From contig NZ_JPJE01000006.1 in assembly GCF_000765215.1 (NCBI RefSeq), positions 1 through 64,000 of the forward strand: a stretch of 64,000 bases of DNA. The letters are read 5' to 3'. The notes under the pieces are model-generated. The model ran no database searches. It worked only from the letters and a program-made list of their open reading frames with translations, and had not been told where the DNA came from. Positions 15,939-23,857 of this stretch are shown here, piece after piece. Position 1 is the stretch's first letter. Each line of letters begins with the position of its first letter. The translations under genes and the position numbers were made by a program. The stretch comes from Eubacterium sp. ER2 (lineage in GTDB: Bacteria > Bacillota > Clostridia > Lachnospirales > Lachnospiraceae).

Positions 15939-17281
15939 TGCCATTAATCGGAGCAGTGGCGGACGACCTGACAGGCGCGACAACGACGGGTGTACTTCTT
16001 GCAAGGTCAAAAGCAAGGACAGCAGTATTTTTTAATGAAGAAGCAGCTTTAAAGGGAGAGGGAGTGGATGAGCTGGACGCCATCCTCATCAGCAGCAACA
16101 GCCGTCCTCTTCCGGCGAACGAGGCATATGCAAAGGTAAAATCGGCGACAGACGCCCTGAAGCGCATGGGCGTGAAATATTTTTCCAAGAGGATCGACAC
16201 CACCCTGAGAGGCGGCGTGGGCGTGGAGATCGACGCCATGATGGACCAGGTGGGAGATGACTGCGTGGCGGTCGTAGTGCCGGCCATGCCCCAGTCCAGA
16301 CGTATCCTTGTGGGCGGCTACTCTGTCATCGACGGCGTGGCCCTGATCAACACACCGGTGGCCCAGGATGTGCGGACGCCTGTGAAAGAAAACTATATTC
16401 CAAGACTTCTGGAGGGACAGACGAGGAGACAGGTTGAGCTTGTCACTTTGGACAAGGTGCTCCAGGGTGAGGAGGCTATCCGGGACGCCCTGAAGGAGGC
16501 CAGGGAAGCAGGCGGCGAGGTCATTGTCGTGGACGGTATCACCATTGAGGACGTGGAGGAGATCGCCAAGGCATGTATTGAGCTGAAGTGGAATGTGATC
16601 GCGGTGGATCCGGGTCCCTTCACAGCCAAGCTGGCTTACTACAGAAATCTGATTAAAGAAGAGGAGCCGAACATTCCGCCTGAGGCGGATGAGACCGGCA
16701 AGACGGTCCTCATAGCGGCCGGAAGCGCCACACCTGTCACGAAGAAGCAGATGGAGGTGCTCTGCCAGGATCCCAGACATGTGCGCATCAGCGTGGATCC
16801 CATCAAGCTCATCGAGGGCGGGGACACAGCTCTGGACGAGGTGTTCCGGGCCGTACATATCGCGGAGGATCTGCTGAAATCCGACAACCAGCCCAGAGCC
16901 ATCCTCTTTGAGACAGCCCTCCACGGGGAGCTTCTCAACCTGGATGAGGAGGACAACAAGCGGCATTATGCGGGCGGCATGAGCGCCAACAGGATCAATG
17001 CCGGACTTGGAACGATCATTTCCCAGCTCCTTGAGATCTGCGGAAGAGATAAGATTGCGGGACTTTATACAACGGGTGGTGACACCATGGTCAATGTGTG
17101 CTACCAGCTTGGTGTAGAGTGCATAGAAGTAATGGATTATGTAATTGCCCAGACAGACATTGGCAGGCTTGTGGGAAGCTATGACGGGCTTCCGATCGTG
17201 GGCAAGGGCGGACTCACCGGAAACGACCACACAGCATGCGATATCGTGGATCGTCTGTTCCGGGAGGCTGCAAGAAAGTAG
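15938..17281 (+). CDS. dtnK: Four-carbon acid sugar kinase (DUF1537)
   Basis: The 447-residue protein opens with the DUF1537 substrate-binding motif GAVADDLTGATTTGVLL, contains SKRIDTTLRG, and ends with the nucleotide-binding C-terminal lobe (TTGGDTMVNV, GLPIVGKGGLTGND). The family phosphorylates D-threonate or D-erythronate at C4; which isomer is used cannot be read here. It supplies the substrate of the preceding PdxA2. The upstream gene ends at its first base. Confidence 0.88.
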   Translation: MPLIGAVADDLTGATTTGVLLARSKARTAVFFNEEAALKGEGVDELDAILISSNSRPLPANEAYAKVKSATDALKRMGVKYFSKRIDTTLRGGVGVEIDAMMDQVGDDCVAVVVPAMPQSRRILVGGYSVIDGVALINTPVAQDVRTPVKENYIPRLLEGQTRRQVELVTLDKVLQGEEAIRDALKEAREAGGEVIVVDGITIEDVEEIAKACIELKWNVIAVDPGPFTAKLAYYRNLIKEEEPNIPPEADETGKTVLIAAGSATPVTKKQMEVLCQDPRHVRISVDPIKLIEGGDTALDEVFRAVHIAEDLLKSDNQPRAILFETALHGELLNLDEEDNKRHYAGGMSANRINAGLGTIISQLLEICGRDKIAGLYTTGGDTMVNVCYQLGVECIEVMDYVIAQTDIGRLVGSYDGLPIVGKGGLTGNDHTACDIVDRLFREAARK

Positions 17282-17323
17282 GAAACCACAAAGTATGAAG
17301 TAAGGTTTGGAGGAAGTGCAAAA

Positions 17324-18373
17324 ATGAGTGAAAACACAGAAGTAAAGAAACCAAAAGATCTGGATCTTTTGAACAAAATGAAAAAGCTGCCGGGCGGACT
17401 TGTCATCATCCCCCTGGTAATCGCGGTGCTGCTTGCCACGTTCTGCCCCCAGGTTTATCAGGTGGGCGGCTATGTGACAGCCCTGTTCTACGATGGCAAC
17501 TCCTGTATGATGGGATTTTTCCTGATCGTATGCGGATCCGCCATCAACATTAAGCAGGTTGGTATGCCTCTCTACAAGGGCGTGACGCTGACAGCCACCA
17601 AGTTCCTTCTTGGCGTGATCATCGGTATGCTGGTAAGCGCCATCTGCGGACCGGAAGGGTTCCTTGGCATCGCTCCCTTCGTATGGATCGCGACCATCAC
17701 GAACTCAAACGGATCCCTGTACATTTCCCTGTCCGCTCAGTTTGGTAACGCGACAGACACAGGAGCTATCTCCATCCTGTCCCTGAACGACGGACCGTTC
17801 TTCACACTGATCGCTCTGGGAGCTACAGGACTGGCGTCTATCCCGATCGACTCTCTGATCGCAGTACTTGTTCCGCTGCTCATCGGCTTCATCTGGGGTA
17901 ACTTAGACGCAGGCTTCAGAAAGGCATGCGCGACAGCTCAGCCGATCGTCACCTTCTTCATGACGATCTCCATCGGAGCAAAGACAGATGTCAACACCAT
18001 CATCACAGCAGGCGCTGCCGGCATCGTTCTCGGTCTGGTATCCGCTGCTACAGCAGTGATCTTCTTCTTCACAAACAACATTCTTCTTCCGAAGAAGGAG
18101 AGAAACGCCATGGGCGCTGCCATCGGTACGACCGCTCTGAACTCTGCCATGACACCTGCGGCAGTAGGCGAGGCAGACCCGGCTATGGCTCAGTACGTAG
18201 ATATGGCTACAGCACAGTGCGCGACAGCATCCGTTGTTACCCTGTTCCTCTGCCCGTTCATCACAGCATTCTTCGACAAACTGATGCAGAAGAAACAGCT
18301 TGGCATCTACTCACCGGAGGGCTGGGCACGCTACAAGGTTGACTCAAGCGTACCGGCTCCGGTAGCAGAATAA
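17324..18373 (+). CDS. kdgT: 2-keto-3-deoxygluconate permease family transporter
   Basis: The 349-residue membrane protein has about ten hydrophobic segments and the KdgT-family stretches NSCMMGFFLIVCGSAI and ATITNSNGSLY. The family takes up 2-keto-3-deoxygluconate and related sugar acids with protons. Because it follows PdxA2 and the tetronate kinase, its cargo here is more likely threonate or erythronate. TTTGGAGGAAG precedes the ATG. A terminator follows at 18431. Confidence 0.85.
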   Translation: MSENTEVKKPKDLDLLNKMKKLPGGLVIIPLVIAVLLATFCPQVYQVGGYVTALFYDGNSCMMGFFLIVCGSAINIKQVGMPLYKGVTLTATKFLLGVIIGMLVSAICGPEGFLGIAPFVWIATITNSNGSLYISLSAQFGNATDTGAISILSLNDGPFFTLIALGATGLASIPIDSLIAVLVPLLIGFIWGNLDAGFRKACATAQPIVTFFMTISIGAKTDVNTIITAGAAGIVLGLVSAATAVIFFFTNNILLPKKERNAMGAAIGTTALNSAMTPAAVGEADPAMAQYVDMATAQCATASVVTLFLCPFITAFFDKLMQKKQLGIYSPEGWARYKVDSSVPAPVAE

Positions 18374-18430
18374 GAAACCGAAACAAAAATAAACGAAAAA
18401 AATCGAACATAATTCATTACAAAAAAGTGA

Positions 18431-18484
18431 AAAAAGTCCTCTTATATGTTACAATAGGGTTGTGCATATTAAGAGGACTTTTTA
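18431..18484 (+). terminator. Terminator of the tetronate operon
   Basis: AAAAAGTCCTCTTA (18431-18444) pairs perfectly with TAAGAGGACTTTTT (18470-18483). Loop bases include TATGTTACAAT, which could double as a -10 for the next gene. Confidence 0.75.
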
Positions 18485-18509
18485 AAATCAGGAGAGAGGT
18501 ACTTTACAT

Positions 18510-19013
18510 ATGGAAAAACTGAAGGTGCAGCTTACAAAGGAGCAGTTGTTTGACTTCCTTTTATATCATACATTTTCAAAGGCATCCGGCTTCCTTGTGA
18601 ATATGCTGGGAATGTGCGTGATCGTGCTGGGAGCCGTCATGCAGTTCATTGGAAAGATCCAGTTTGGGCAGTTTGTCCTCTATGTGATCGCCGGTGTCGT
18701 GGTACTGGGCTATACGCCGCTGCTGCTAAGGCACAGGGCAAAGAAACAGATGGAGGTCAATCCGGAGTACAGAGACCCCAGGGAATACACCTTTTCCGAT
18801 GAGGGAATCTGTGTGGCACAGAACGGGGAGGAGAAAACGTATGACTGGAGTAAGATCCAGCGCACGGTGACAACTCCCAAGACCATCGGCATCTACTACG
18901 GAAAGGACCTGGCCTTTATCATCCCGAAGGAGGCCTTTGGAGACAGGTTCGTGCCGGTTATGCAGATGGTGGTGCAGCACATTGGGCTGAACAATGTAAG
19001 GCTGACTCAGTAG
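18510..19013 (+). CDS. YcxB-like membrane protein
   Basis: The 167-residue protein has two membrane spans (about residues 28-47 and 52-72) and a soluble C-terminal half of beta strands (YTFSDEGICVAQNGEEKTYDWSKIQRTV...IGIYYGKDLAFIIPKEAF), the layout of the YcxB family. Function unknown. GAGAGAGG precedes the ATG. It sits between the tetronate operon and its probable regulator, 32 bases before the latter, so may be co-transcribed with it. Confidence 0.78.
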   Translation: MEKLKVQLTKEQLFDFLLYHTFSKASGFLVNMLGMCVIVLGAVMQFIGKIQFGQFVLYVIAGVVVLGYTPLLLRHRAKKQMEVNPEYRDPREYTFSDEGICVAQNGEEKTYDWSKIQRTVTTPKTIGIYYGKDLAFIIPKEAFGDRFVPVMQMVVQHIGLNNVRLTQ

Positions 19014-19045
19014 CAGAATATTTTTGAGATACAGGGGGAGTCGCT

Positions 19046-19807
19046 ATGGAAGAGCGCAGGCAGGCAATACTGAGAGAACTGGAAGAAAAGGGGAAGGTCC
19101 GGGTGGCGGACTTGAGCCGTGAGCTCGGATGCTCGGAGGTGACCATCCGCAACGACATCAAGAGCATGAGCGCGGAGGGATTGCTGAAGCGCACCCACGG
19201 CGGCGCGGTCAGCCTGGAGCAGAACATGGCCCGGAAGTACAGGGCTGAGACCATTTACCGGCATGTGGACCGGAAAAAGGCCATCGCGGCCCGGGCCTAT
19301 GAGTACATTGAGGACAGGGATACCATCATCATAGACGATGCGTCCAGCAGCTTTTACCTGGCCCTGCACATCAAGAGCCATCCGGAGAAAAGAGTGGCTG
19401 TGGTCACCAACTCCCTCCTCGTGGGGAATGAGCTGGCGGGCATCGACCATGTGGAGCTGTACATGATCGGCGGCTATGTGGGCGGCCATCTGGCGGCCAG
19501 CATGGGAGAGTCGGCTGTGGAGAACATGGAGCACTTCCACGTGGACAAGGGCTTTATCGGCGTCCACGGCATTAATTTTGAGGCGGGACTCACCTCCATC
19601 GCCACACCCCAGATGCAGGTGAAGCGGGCTATACTGAAGGCCTCCAGGGAGGTCTACGTGCTGGCCGACAGCAGCAAGTTCGGCGGCGGTTATCTGTCCG
19701 TCATCTGCCCCATTGACCGTGTGGACACGATCATCACGGACAGGGAGGTCTCAAAAGAAAATATTGCTATCGCCAGAGAGATGAAGGTGCCTCTCGTGAT
19801 CGCGTAG
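19046..19807 (+). CDS. DeoR/GlpR family transcriptional regulator
   Basis: The 253-residue protein has the DeoR winged helix at residues 3-57 (RRQAILRELEEKGKVRVADLSRELGCSEVTIRNDI with LKRTHGGAV) and the C-terminal sugar-phosphate-sensing domain (VVTNSLLVGNEL, DKGFIGVHG, ADSSKFG). These proteins repress sugar catabolic genes and are released by a phosphorylated sugar. The adjacent tetronate operon, flanked by repeated ACGAAA boxes, is the likely target. GGGGGAG precedes the ATG. Confidence 0.9.
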   Translation: MEERRQAILRELEEKGKVRVADLSRELGCSEVTIRNDIKSMSAEGLLKRTHGGAVSLEQNMARKYRAETIYRHVDRKKAIAARAYEYIEDRDTIIIDDASSSFYLALHIKSHPEKRVAVVTNSLLVGNELAGIDHVELYMIGGYVGGHLAASMGESAVENMEHFHVDKGFIGVHGINFEAGLTSIATPQMQVKRAILKASREVYVLADSSKFGGGYLSVICPIDRVDTIITDREVSKENIAIAREMKVPLVIA

Positions 19808-19822
19808 TTTCGTGGAAGAGTA

Positions 19823-19851
19823 TTGAAATACAGAAATTGCTGTGTTATAGT
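19823..19851 (+). promoter_or_regulatory. Promoter of antitoxin RNA 2
   Basis: TTGAAA (19823-19828) and TATAGT (19846-19851), 17 bases apart, exactly as at antitoxin RNA 1. Confidence 0.7.
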
Positions 19852-19857
19852 ATACAT

Positions 19858-19946
19858 ATAAAGAGCAGCCGCTGTAAGTGGCCGGCTCCCAAGAAATAGT
19901 TATAAAAACTGCCCTGGCTCGCCAAAGTCACAGGGCAGTTTTATTT
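19858..19946 (+). ncRNA. Putative type I antitoxin RNA 2
   Basis: A transcript of about 90 bases beginning near GAGCAGCCG and ending in a bidirectional terminator (19905-19916 with 19931-19942, then ATTTT; on the minus strand followed by TATAA after TTTT). The terminator loop holds CTCGCCAAAG (19918-19927), identical to that of antitoxin RNA 1. Its 3' end overlaps the end of the toxin gene, which reads toward it. Confidence 0.65.
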
Positions 19947-20036
19947 TCGCCGATTGTTCCTATCTATGTAGGTCAGCAATGCAATCAGAAACATTCCAAA
20001 TGTCAGCATAAGAGATAAGGCATCAGAAATATCCAT
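19941..20036 (-). CDS. Small hydrophobic holin-like toxin 2 (TxpA/Fst-like)
   Basis: The 31-residue peptide starts at 20036 with GGGAGG 7 bases upstream. The sequence runs MDISDALSLMLTFGM, then FLIALLTY and the charged tail IDRNNRRK: an acidic N-terminus, one membrane helix and a basic C-terminus, the signature of the holin-like type I toxins. It shares the FGMFxxALLT core with toxin 1 at 9082. Transcription converges with the antitoxin RNA over a common terminator. Overlapping longer ORFs in other frames lack ribosome binding sites. Confidence 0.82.
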   Translation of the reverse strand: MDISDALSLMLTFGMFLIALLTYIDRNNRRK

Positions 20037-20101
20037 ATGCATCCCTCCCTTCATTTTTATCATGCGGGAGGCATCCACCCTGTATGCGGCTGCTCACAGA
20101 G

Positions 20102-20130
20102 AGAATAACATAAACAAACATAAATCTCAA
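20102..20130 (-). promoter_or_regulatory. Promoter of toxin 2
   Basis: On the minus strand TTGAGA (20125-20130) and TATTCT (20102-20107) are 17 bases apart, giving a leader of about 60 bases that contains GAGCAGCCG and CAGGGTGG, as in toxin 1. Confidence 0.6.
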
Positions 20131-20244
20131 TTGTTCCAGGAGAGCTTTATGTTTTTTGTATAGTATTACATAAAAATATATCCGTGGCAAAACGTCATCC
20201 TCCTGCATATGCTGAGATAGACAGTATATGCGGGAGGTATTTTT

Positions 20245-21105
20245 ATGCCCTATTCGATCATGATGGATGCCGGACACGGGGGCCGGGATCCCGGAGCAGT
20301 CTACAATGGACGGCAGGAAAAGGACGACACGCTGCGGCTCGCACTGGCTGTGGGGGAGATCCTGCAGAACCGGGGGATCGACGTGGAGTACACCAGAACG
20401 ACGGACGTGTATGAGACGCCCTACGAGAAGGCCATGGAGGCCAACCAGGCGGGGGTGGATCTTTTCATCTCCATCCACCGGAATTCATTTCCAACGGACA
20501 ACGAGGTCTCCGGGGTGGAGTCCCTTGTGTATGACCTGTCCGGGCTGAAGCTGGAGATCGCGGAGGCCATCGATGAGGAGCTGGCCACGGTGGGCTTTGT
20601 GGACCTGGGAGTGAAGGCAAGGCCTAATCTTGTGGTGCTCAAGAGGACAAAGATGCCGGCTGTGCTGGTGGAGGCGGGATTTATCAACTCGGACACGGAC
20701 AATATGCTGTTTGACCAGAACTTTGACGATATTGCCCTGGCTATCGCGGAGGCCATACTGGACACACTGCAGCGGAACGGCCTTGTGGAGGACAGCTCTC
20801 AGGGAACGCCGGGGGCCGAGGCAGGCGGTATGGGAAACCAGAATACGGCCTACGAAAATGACAATGAGTTTGAGAACCAGACAGTGCCGGACTACCGGGT
20901 GCAGGCCGGCGCCTTCCGCAACAGGTCCTATGCGGAGCGGCTGCGGAACGAGCTGCTGGAGCAGGATTTCCCGGCCTACATCGATGACTCGGACGGCTAC
21001 CTCCGGGTTCAGGTGGGAAATTTTGGCACTCTGGACGAGGCGGCGGACATGGAGCAGAGGCTGAAGAGGGCCGGCTACGCCACGGTGATCGTCGCGGCGC
21101 CGTAA
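20245..21105 (+). CDS. N-acetylmuramoyl-L-alanine amidase with SPOR domain
   Basis: The 286-residue enzyme has an Amidase_3 domain (about 1-185) that cuts the lactyl-amide bond of peptidoglycan. Zinc ligands are His11 (DAGHGG), Glu25 and His78 (ISIHRN), and Glu143 (VEAGFI) is the catalytic acid. A linker rich in Asn/Gly/Glu leads to a C-terminal SPOR domain (about 212-286, VQAGAFRNRSYAERL, YLRVQVGNF), which binds denuded glycan. No signal peptide is visible, as in CwlC-type mother-cell lysis enzymes of sporulating cells, so a role in spore release is possible. GGGAGG precedes the ATG. Confidence 0.88.
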   Translation: MPYSIMMDAGHGGRDPGAVYNGRQEKDDTLRLALAVGEILQNRGIDVEYTRTTDVYETPYEKAMEANQAGVDLFISIHRNSFPTDNEVSGVESLVYDLSGLKLEIAEAIDEELATVGFVDLGVKARPNLVVLKRTKMPAVLVEAGFINSDTDNMLFDQNFDDIALAIAEAILDTLQRNGLVEDSSQGTPGAEAGGMGNQNTAYENDNEFENQTVPDYRVQAGAFRNRSYAERLRNELLEQDFPAYIDDSDGYLRVQVGNFGTLDEAADMEQRLKRAGYATVIVAAP

Positions 21106-21240
21106 GTGACGGCGCCGGGCGCGCCCGGACCGCTGCAGGGGCGGACCGGCAGAAGGGGCGGCCTCACACGCGGCGATCCCGGTATGGCTTTCCCGGCGGA
21201 TTTGTGATAAGATAGGTCCAGTAAATCTGGAGGTAAAGAC

Positions 21241-21957
21241 ATGGCAGATAAGATGAGTTTCCAGCAGAAGCTGGCAGACATCATGAAGCTGGCGCAGGAA
21301 AACGGCATGCGCATGACAGCGGAGGAGACAGAACAGTTTTTTGAGGACGACGGGCTCACGAAGGAGCAGATGGATCTTGTATTCGACTACCTTCTCTCCC
21401 AGAAGGTGGCGGTGCAGGGGTATGTGAGAAAGCCCGGCACAGTGCAGGAGTCCGGGGATGGAGAGGAAATGCCCGGGTCGGATGCCCTGAGCGCGGAGGA
21501 AAAGGAGTACCTGGAGGACTATCTCCGCCAGATAGGGGAGCTGCAGGCGACCTCTGAGGAGGAGGCAAGGCTTGCCCTCTATCTCCGGCTGGTATACGAG
21601 GAGGCGGTGAAGCTGCACAGGGAGGAGGTCTTTATCGGCGACATGATCCAGGAGGGCAATGCGGCCCTTGTGGAGGCGATGGATCTGCACCCTGCCGGGG
21701 AGGGCGAGCAGGAGCTGGTGATGGCTGATGTCCGCGCGGCCATGCGGGCTCTTCTCGCGTCCCAGACAGAGATGAAACGGCGGGATCGGAAGATGGTGAA
21801 CCAGGTCACAAGGCTGGACGAGACGATCAAGCAGATGACTGACGAGCTGGGCCGGAAGGTGGACGTGCAGGAAGTGGCAGAGCGGTTGGAACTGACAGAG
21901 GAGCAGGTCAGGGATATCCTGAAGCTGACAGGGGAGGAGCCGGAGGACGAAAAATAG
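21241..21957 (+). CDS. Sigma-70-like protein lacking region 4
   Basis: The 238-residue protein starts with a segment like sigma region 1.1 (residues 5-60), an Asp/Glu-rich linker, then a region 1.2/2.1-2.2-like part (about 80-150, with FIGDMIQEGNAALVEAMDLHP matching the DLIQEGNxGL motif) and a region 3-like end (KQMTDELGRKVDVQEVAERLELTEEQVRDIL). Regions 2.3-2.4, which melt and read the -10, are not recognisable, and region 4, which reads the -35, is absent. It probably cannot direct transcription alone; it may compete for or modulate RNA polymerase. GGAGG precedes the ATG. Confidence 0.7.
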   Translation: MADKMSFQQKLADIMKLAQENGMRMTAEETEQFFEDDGLTKEQMDLVFDYLLSQKVAVQGYVRKPGTVQESGDGEEMPGSDALSAEEKEYLEDYLRQIGELQATSEEEARLALYLRLVYEEAVKLHREEVFIGDMIQEGNAALVEAMDLHPAGEGEQELVMADVRAAMRALLASQTEMKRRDRKMVNQVTRLDETIKQMTDELGRKVDVQEVAERLELTEEQVRDILKLTGEEPEDEK

Positions 21958-22025
21958 CGCGGCGTTGAATTTCTCCTTCAAGTGTTGTATGATGAACAGT
22001 GGAAAAAGACAGAAAGGTTTAGGTT

Positions 22026-22937
22026 ATGAAAGAGAAATTTGAGCATAGATTAGAACAGGCAGTGGGCGCTGAGAGGATTTTCCGCGAGGAGCCCATGAAG
22101 CTGCACACCACCTTCCGCATCGGGGGGGCGGCGCAGTATCTGGTGGCGCCCCGCACAAAGGAGGAGGTGCAGGAGGTGGTCCGCCTCTGCAGGGAGGAGG
22201 GAATGCCCTGGTATATTATAGGAAACGGGAGCAACCTTCTTGTCTCGGATAAGGGATACAGAGGCGTGGTGATACAGCTCTTCAAGGATTTCGCTGACAT
22301 CCGGACAGAGGGGACGAGGATCTTCGCGCGGGCCGGAGCCTCCCTGGCAAAGATCGCGGCGGAGGCTCTCAGGAACAGCCTGACCGGCTTTGAGTTCGCC
22401 GCCGGCATACCGGGAACCCTGGGCGGCGCCTGCATCATGAACGCCGGCGCCTACGGCGGTGAGATGAAAGATGTGCTGGAGTCTGTCACTGTCCTTGACG
22501 GCCAGGGGGACATCCGGGTGCTGCCAAGGGAGGAGCTGGACATGGGCTACCGCACCAGCCGGGCGGCCCGGGAGGGCTATATCGTCCTGGAGGCGGTGAT
22601 CGCCCTGGAGCCGGGAGATGAGTCAAAGATCCGGGAAAAGCTGGAGGATCTGAAGGAGAGGCGCACCAGCAAGCAGCCCCTGGAGTATCCAAGCGCGGGG
22701 AGCACCTTCAAGAGGCCGGAGGGCTACTTTGCCGGCAAGCTGATACAGGATGCGGGCCTGCGGGGCCTGCGCGTAGGGGATGCCATGGTGTCGGAGAAGC
22801 ACTGCGGCTTTGTCATCAACTGCGGAAGCGCTACCGCGGCGGACGTGGACAGGCTGATCCGTCAGGTACAGGAGCGTGTGAGAGAAAACTCCGGAGTGAC
22901 GCTGGAGCCGGAGGTAAAGAGACTGGGAGAGTTTTAG
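22026..22937 (+). CDS. murB: UDP-N-acetylenolpyruvoylglucosamine reductase
   Basis: MurB reduces UDP-GlcNAc-enolpyruvate to UDP-MurNAc with NADPH and FAD, the second step of peptidoglycan precursor synthesis. The 303-residue length is normal for the shorter Firmicutes type. FAD-binding stretches are visible (IIGNGSNLLVSDKGYRG, AAGIPGTLGGACIMNAGAYGG broken by short variable bases), and the catalytic serine sits in SAGSTFKRP. The stop is three bases before rapZ. Gene order murB-rapZ-whiA is typical of Firmicutes. Confidence 0.95.
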   Translation: MKEKFEHRLEQAVGAERIFREEPMKLHTTFRIGGAAQYLVAPRTKEEVQEVVRLCREEGMPWYIIGNGSNLLVSDKGYRGVVIQLFKDFADIRTEGTRIFARAGASLAKIAAEALRNSLTGFEFAAGIPGTLGGACIMNAGAYGGEMKDVLESVTVLDGQGDIRVLPREELDMGYRTSRAAREGYIVLEAVIALEPGDESKIREKLEDLKERRTSKQPLEYPSAGSTFKRPEGYFAGKLIQDAGLRGLRVGDAMVSEKHCGFVINCGSATAADVDRLIRQVQERVRENSGVTLEPEVKRLGEF

Positions 22938-22939
22938 AC

Positions 22940-23821
22940 ATGAGATTTATCATTGTGACCGGAATGTCGGGGGCGGGGAAGAGCACAGCCCTCAAGATGC
23001 TGGAGGATGCAGGCTACTTCTGCGTGGACAATCTGCCTGTGCAGCTTGTGCCCAAGCTGGGGGAGCTGCTCATTGTGCCGGGGACGGAGATCAACAAGAT
23101 CGCCCTGGGCATGGACATCCGCAGCGGCCAGGGGATCGACGACCTGGAGCAGTCCCTGGAGGCCCTGGACCGGATGAAGATCAAGTACGAGGTGCTGTTT
23201 CTGGAGGCCTCCGATGAGGTGCTGATCAAGAGGTACAAGGAGACCCGGCGCAGCCATCCCCTGGCCGGGGGCGGCCGGGTGGACGAGGGCATACGCAAGG
23301 AGAGGGAGAAGCTGGCCTTCCTGAAAAAGAGGGCGGACTACCTGGTGGACACCAGCCGGATGCTCACAAGAGAGCTGCGGGCAGAGCTGCACAAGATCTT
23401 TGTGGAGAACAAGGACTACAAGAACCTCTACATCACCGTGCTGTCCTTTGGATTTAAATACGGGCTCCCGAGCGACGCGGATCTGGTATTTGATGTGCGC
23501 TTTCTGCCCAACCCGTACTATATCGATGAGCTGAGGCCCAAGAGCGGGCTTGATCCGGAGGTGCGGGACTATGTTATGTCCAGCGACACGGCCCGGCAGT
23601 TTCTTGACAAGCTGACGGACATGATCCGCTTTCTGATCCCCAATTATGTGTCTGAGGGGAAGACACAGCTTGTCATCGCCATCGGCTGCACGGGAGGAAA
23701 GCACCGGTCTGTCACGCTGGCGGGCGCCCTCTACGGGGAGCTGGCCAGGGAGGAGCAGGACTACGGCATCAAGATCGAGCACCGGGACATCGGCAAGGAT
23801 GCGGTGACAAAGGGAAAATAG
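22940..23821 (+). CDS. rapZ: RNase adapter / nucleotide-binding protein RapZ (YvcJ)
   Basis: The 293-residue protein has the Walker A GMSGAGKS at residues 7-14 and the family's C-terminal domain with GCTGGKHRSV. In Gram-negatives RapZ steers small RNAs controlling GlmS to RNase E; in Bacillus YvcJ affects competence and late cell functions. Adjacent whiA supports the YvcJ assignment. In most Firmicutes yvcK follows; here whiA comes next after only 36 bases. Confidence 0.95.
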   Translation: MRFIIVTGMSGAGKSTALKMLEDAGYFCVDNLPVQLVPKLGELLIVPGTEINKIALGMDIRSGQGIDDLEQSLEALDRMKIKYEVLFLEASDEVLIKRYKETRRSHPLAGGGRVDEGIRKEREKLAFLKKRADYLVDTSRMLTRELRAELHKIFVENKDYKNLYITVLSFGFKYGLPSDADLVFDVRFLPNPYYIDELRPKSGLDPEVRDYVMSSDTARQFLDKLTDMIRFLIPNYVSEGKTQLVIAIGCTGGKHRSVTLAGALYGELAREEQDYGIKIEHRDIGKDAVTKGK

Positions 23822-23857
23822 CAGCGGAAAACGCGGAGAAAAGAAGCAGGGATAGAT

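Noticed and set aside
20023-20478. Minus-strand frame of 151 codons overlapping toxin 2
   Set aside because: Lies in another frame than the toxin, mostly antisense to the amidase, no ribosome binding site.
20485-21981. Minus-strand frame of 498 codons
   Set aside because: Antisense to the amidase and sigma-like genes, Leu/His-rich composition typical of shadow frames.
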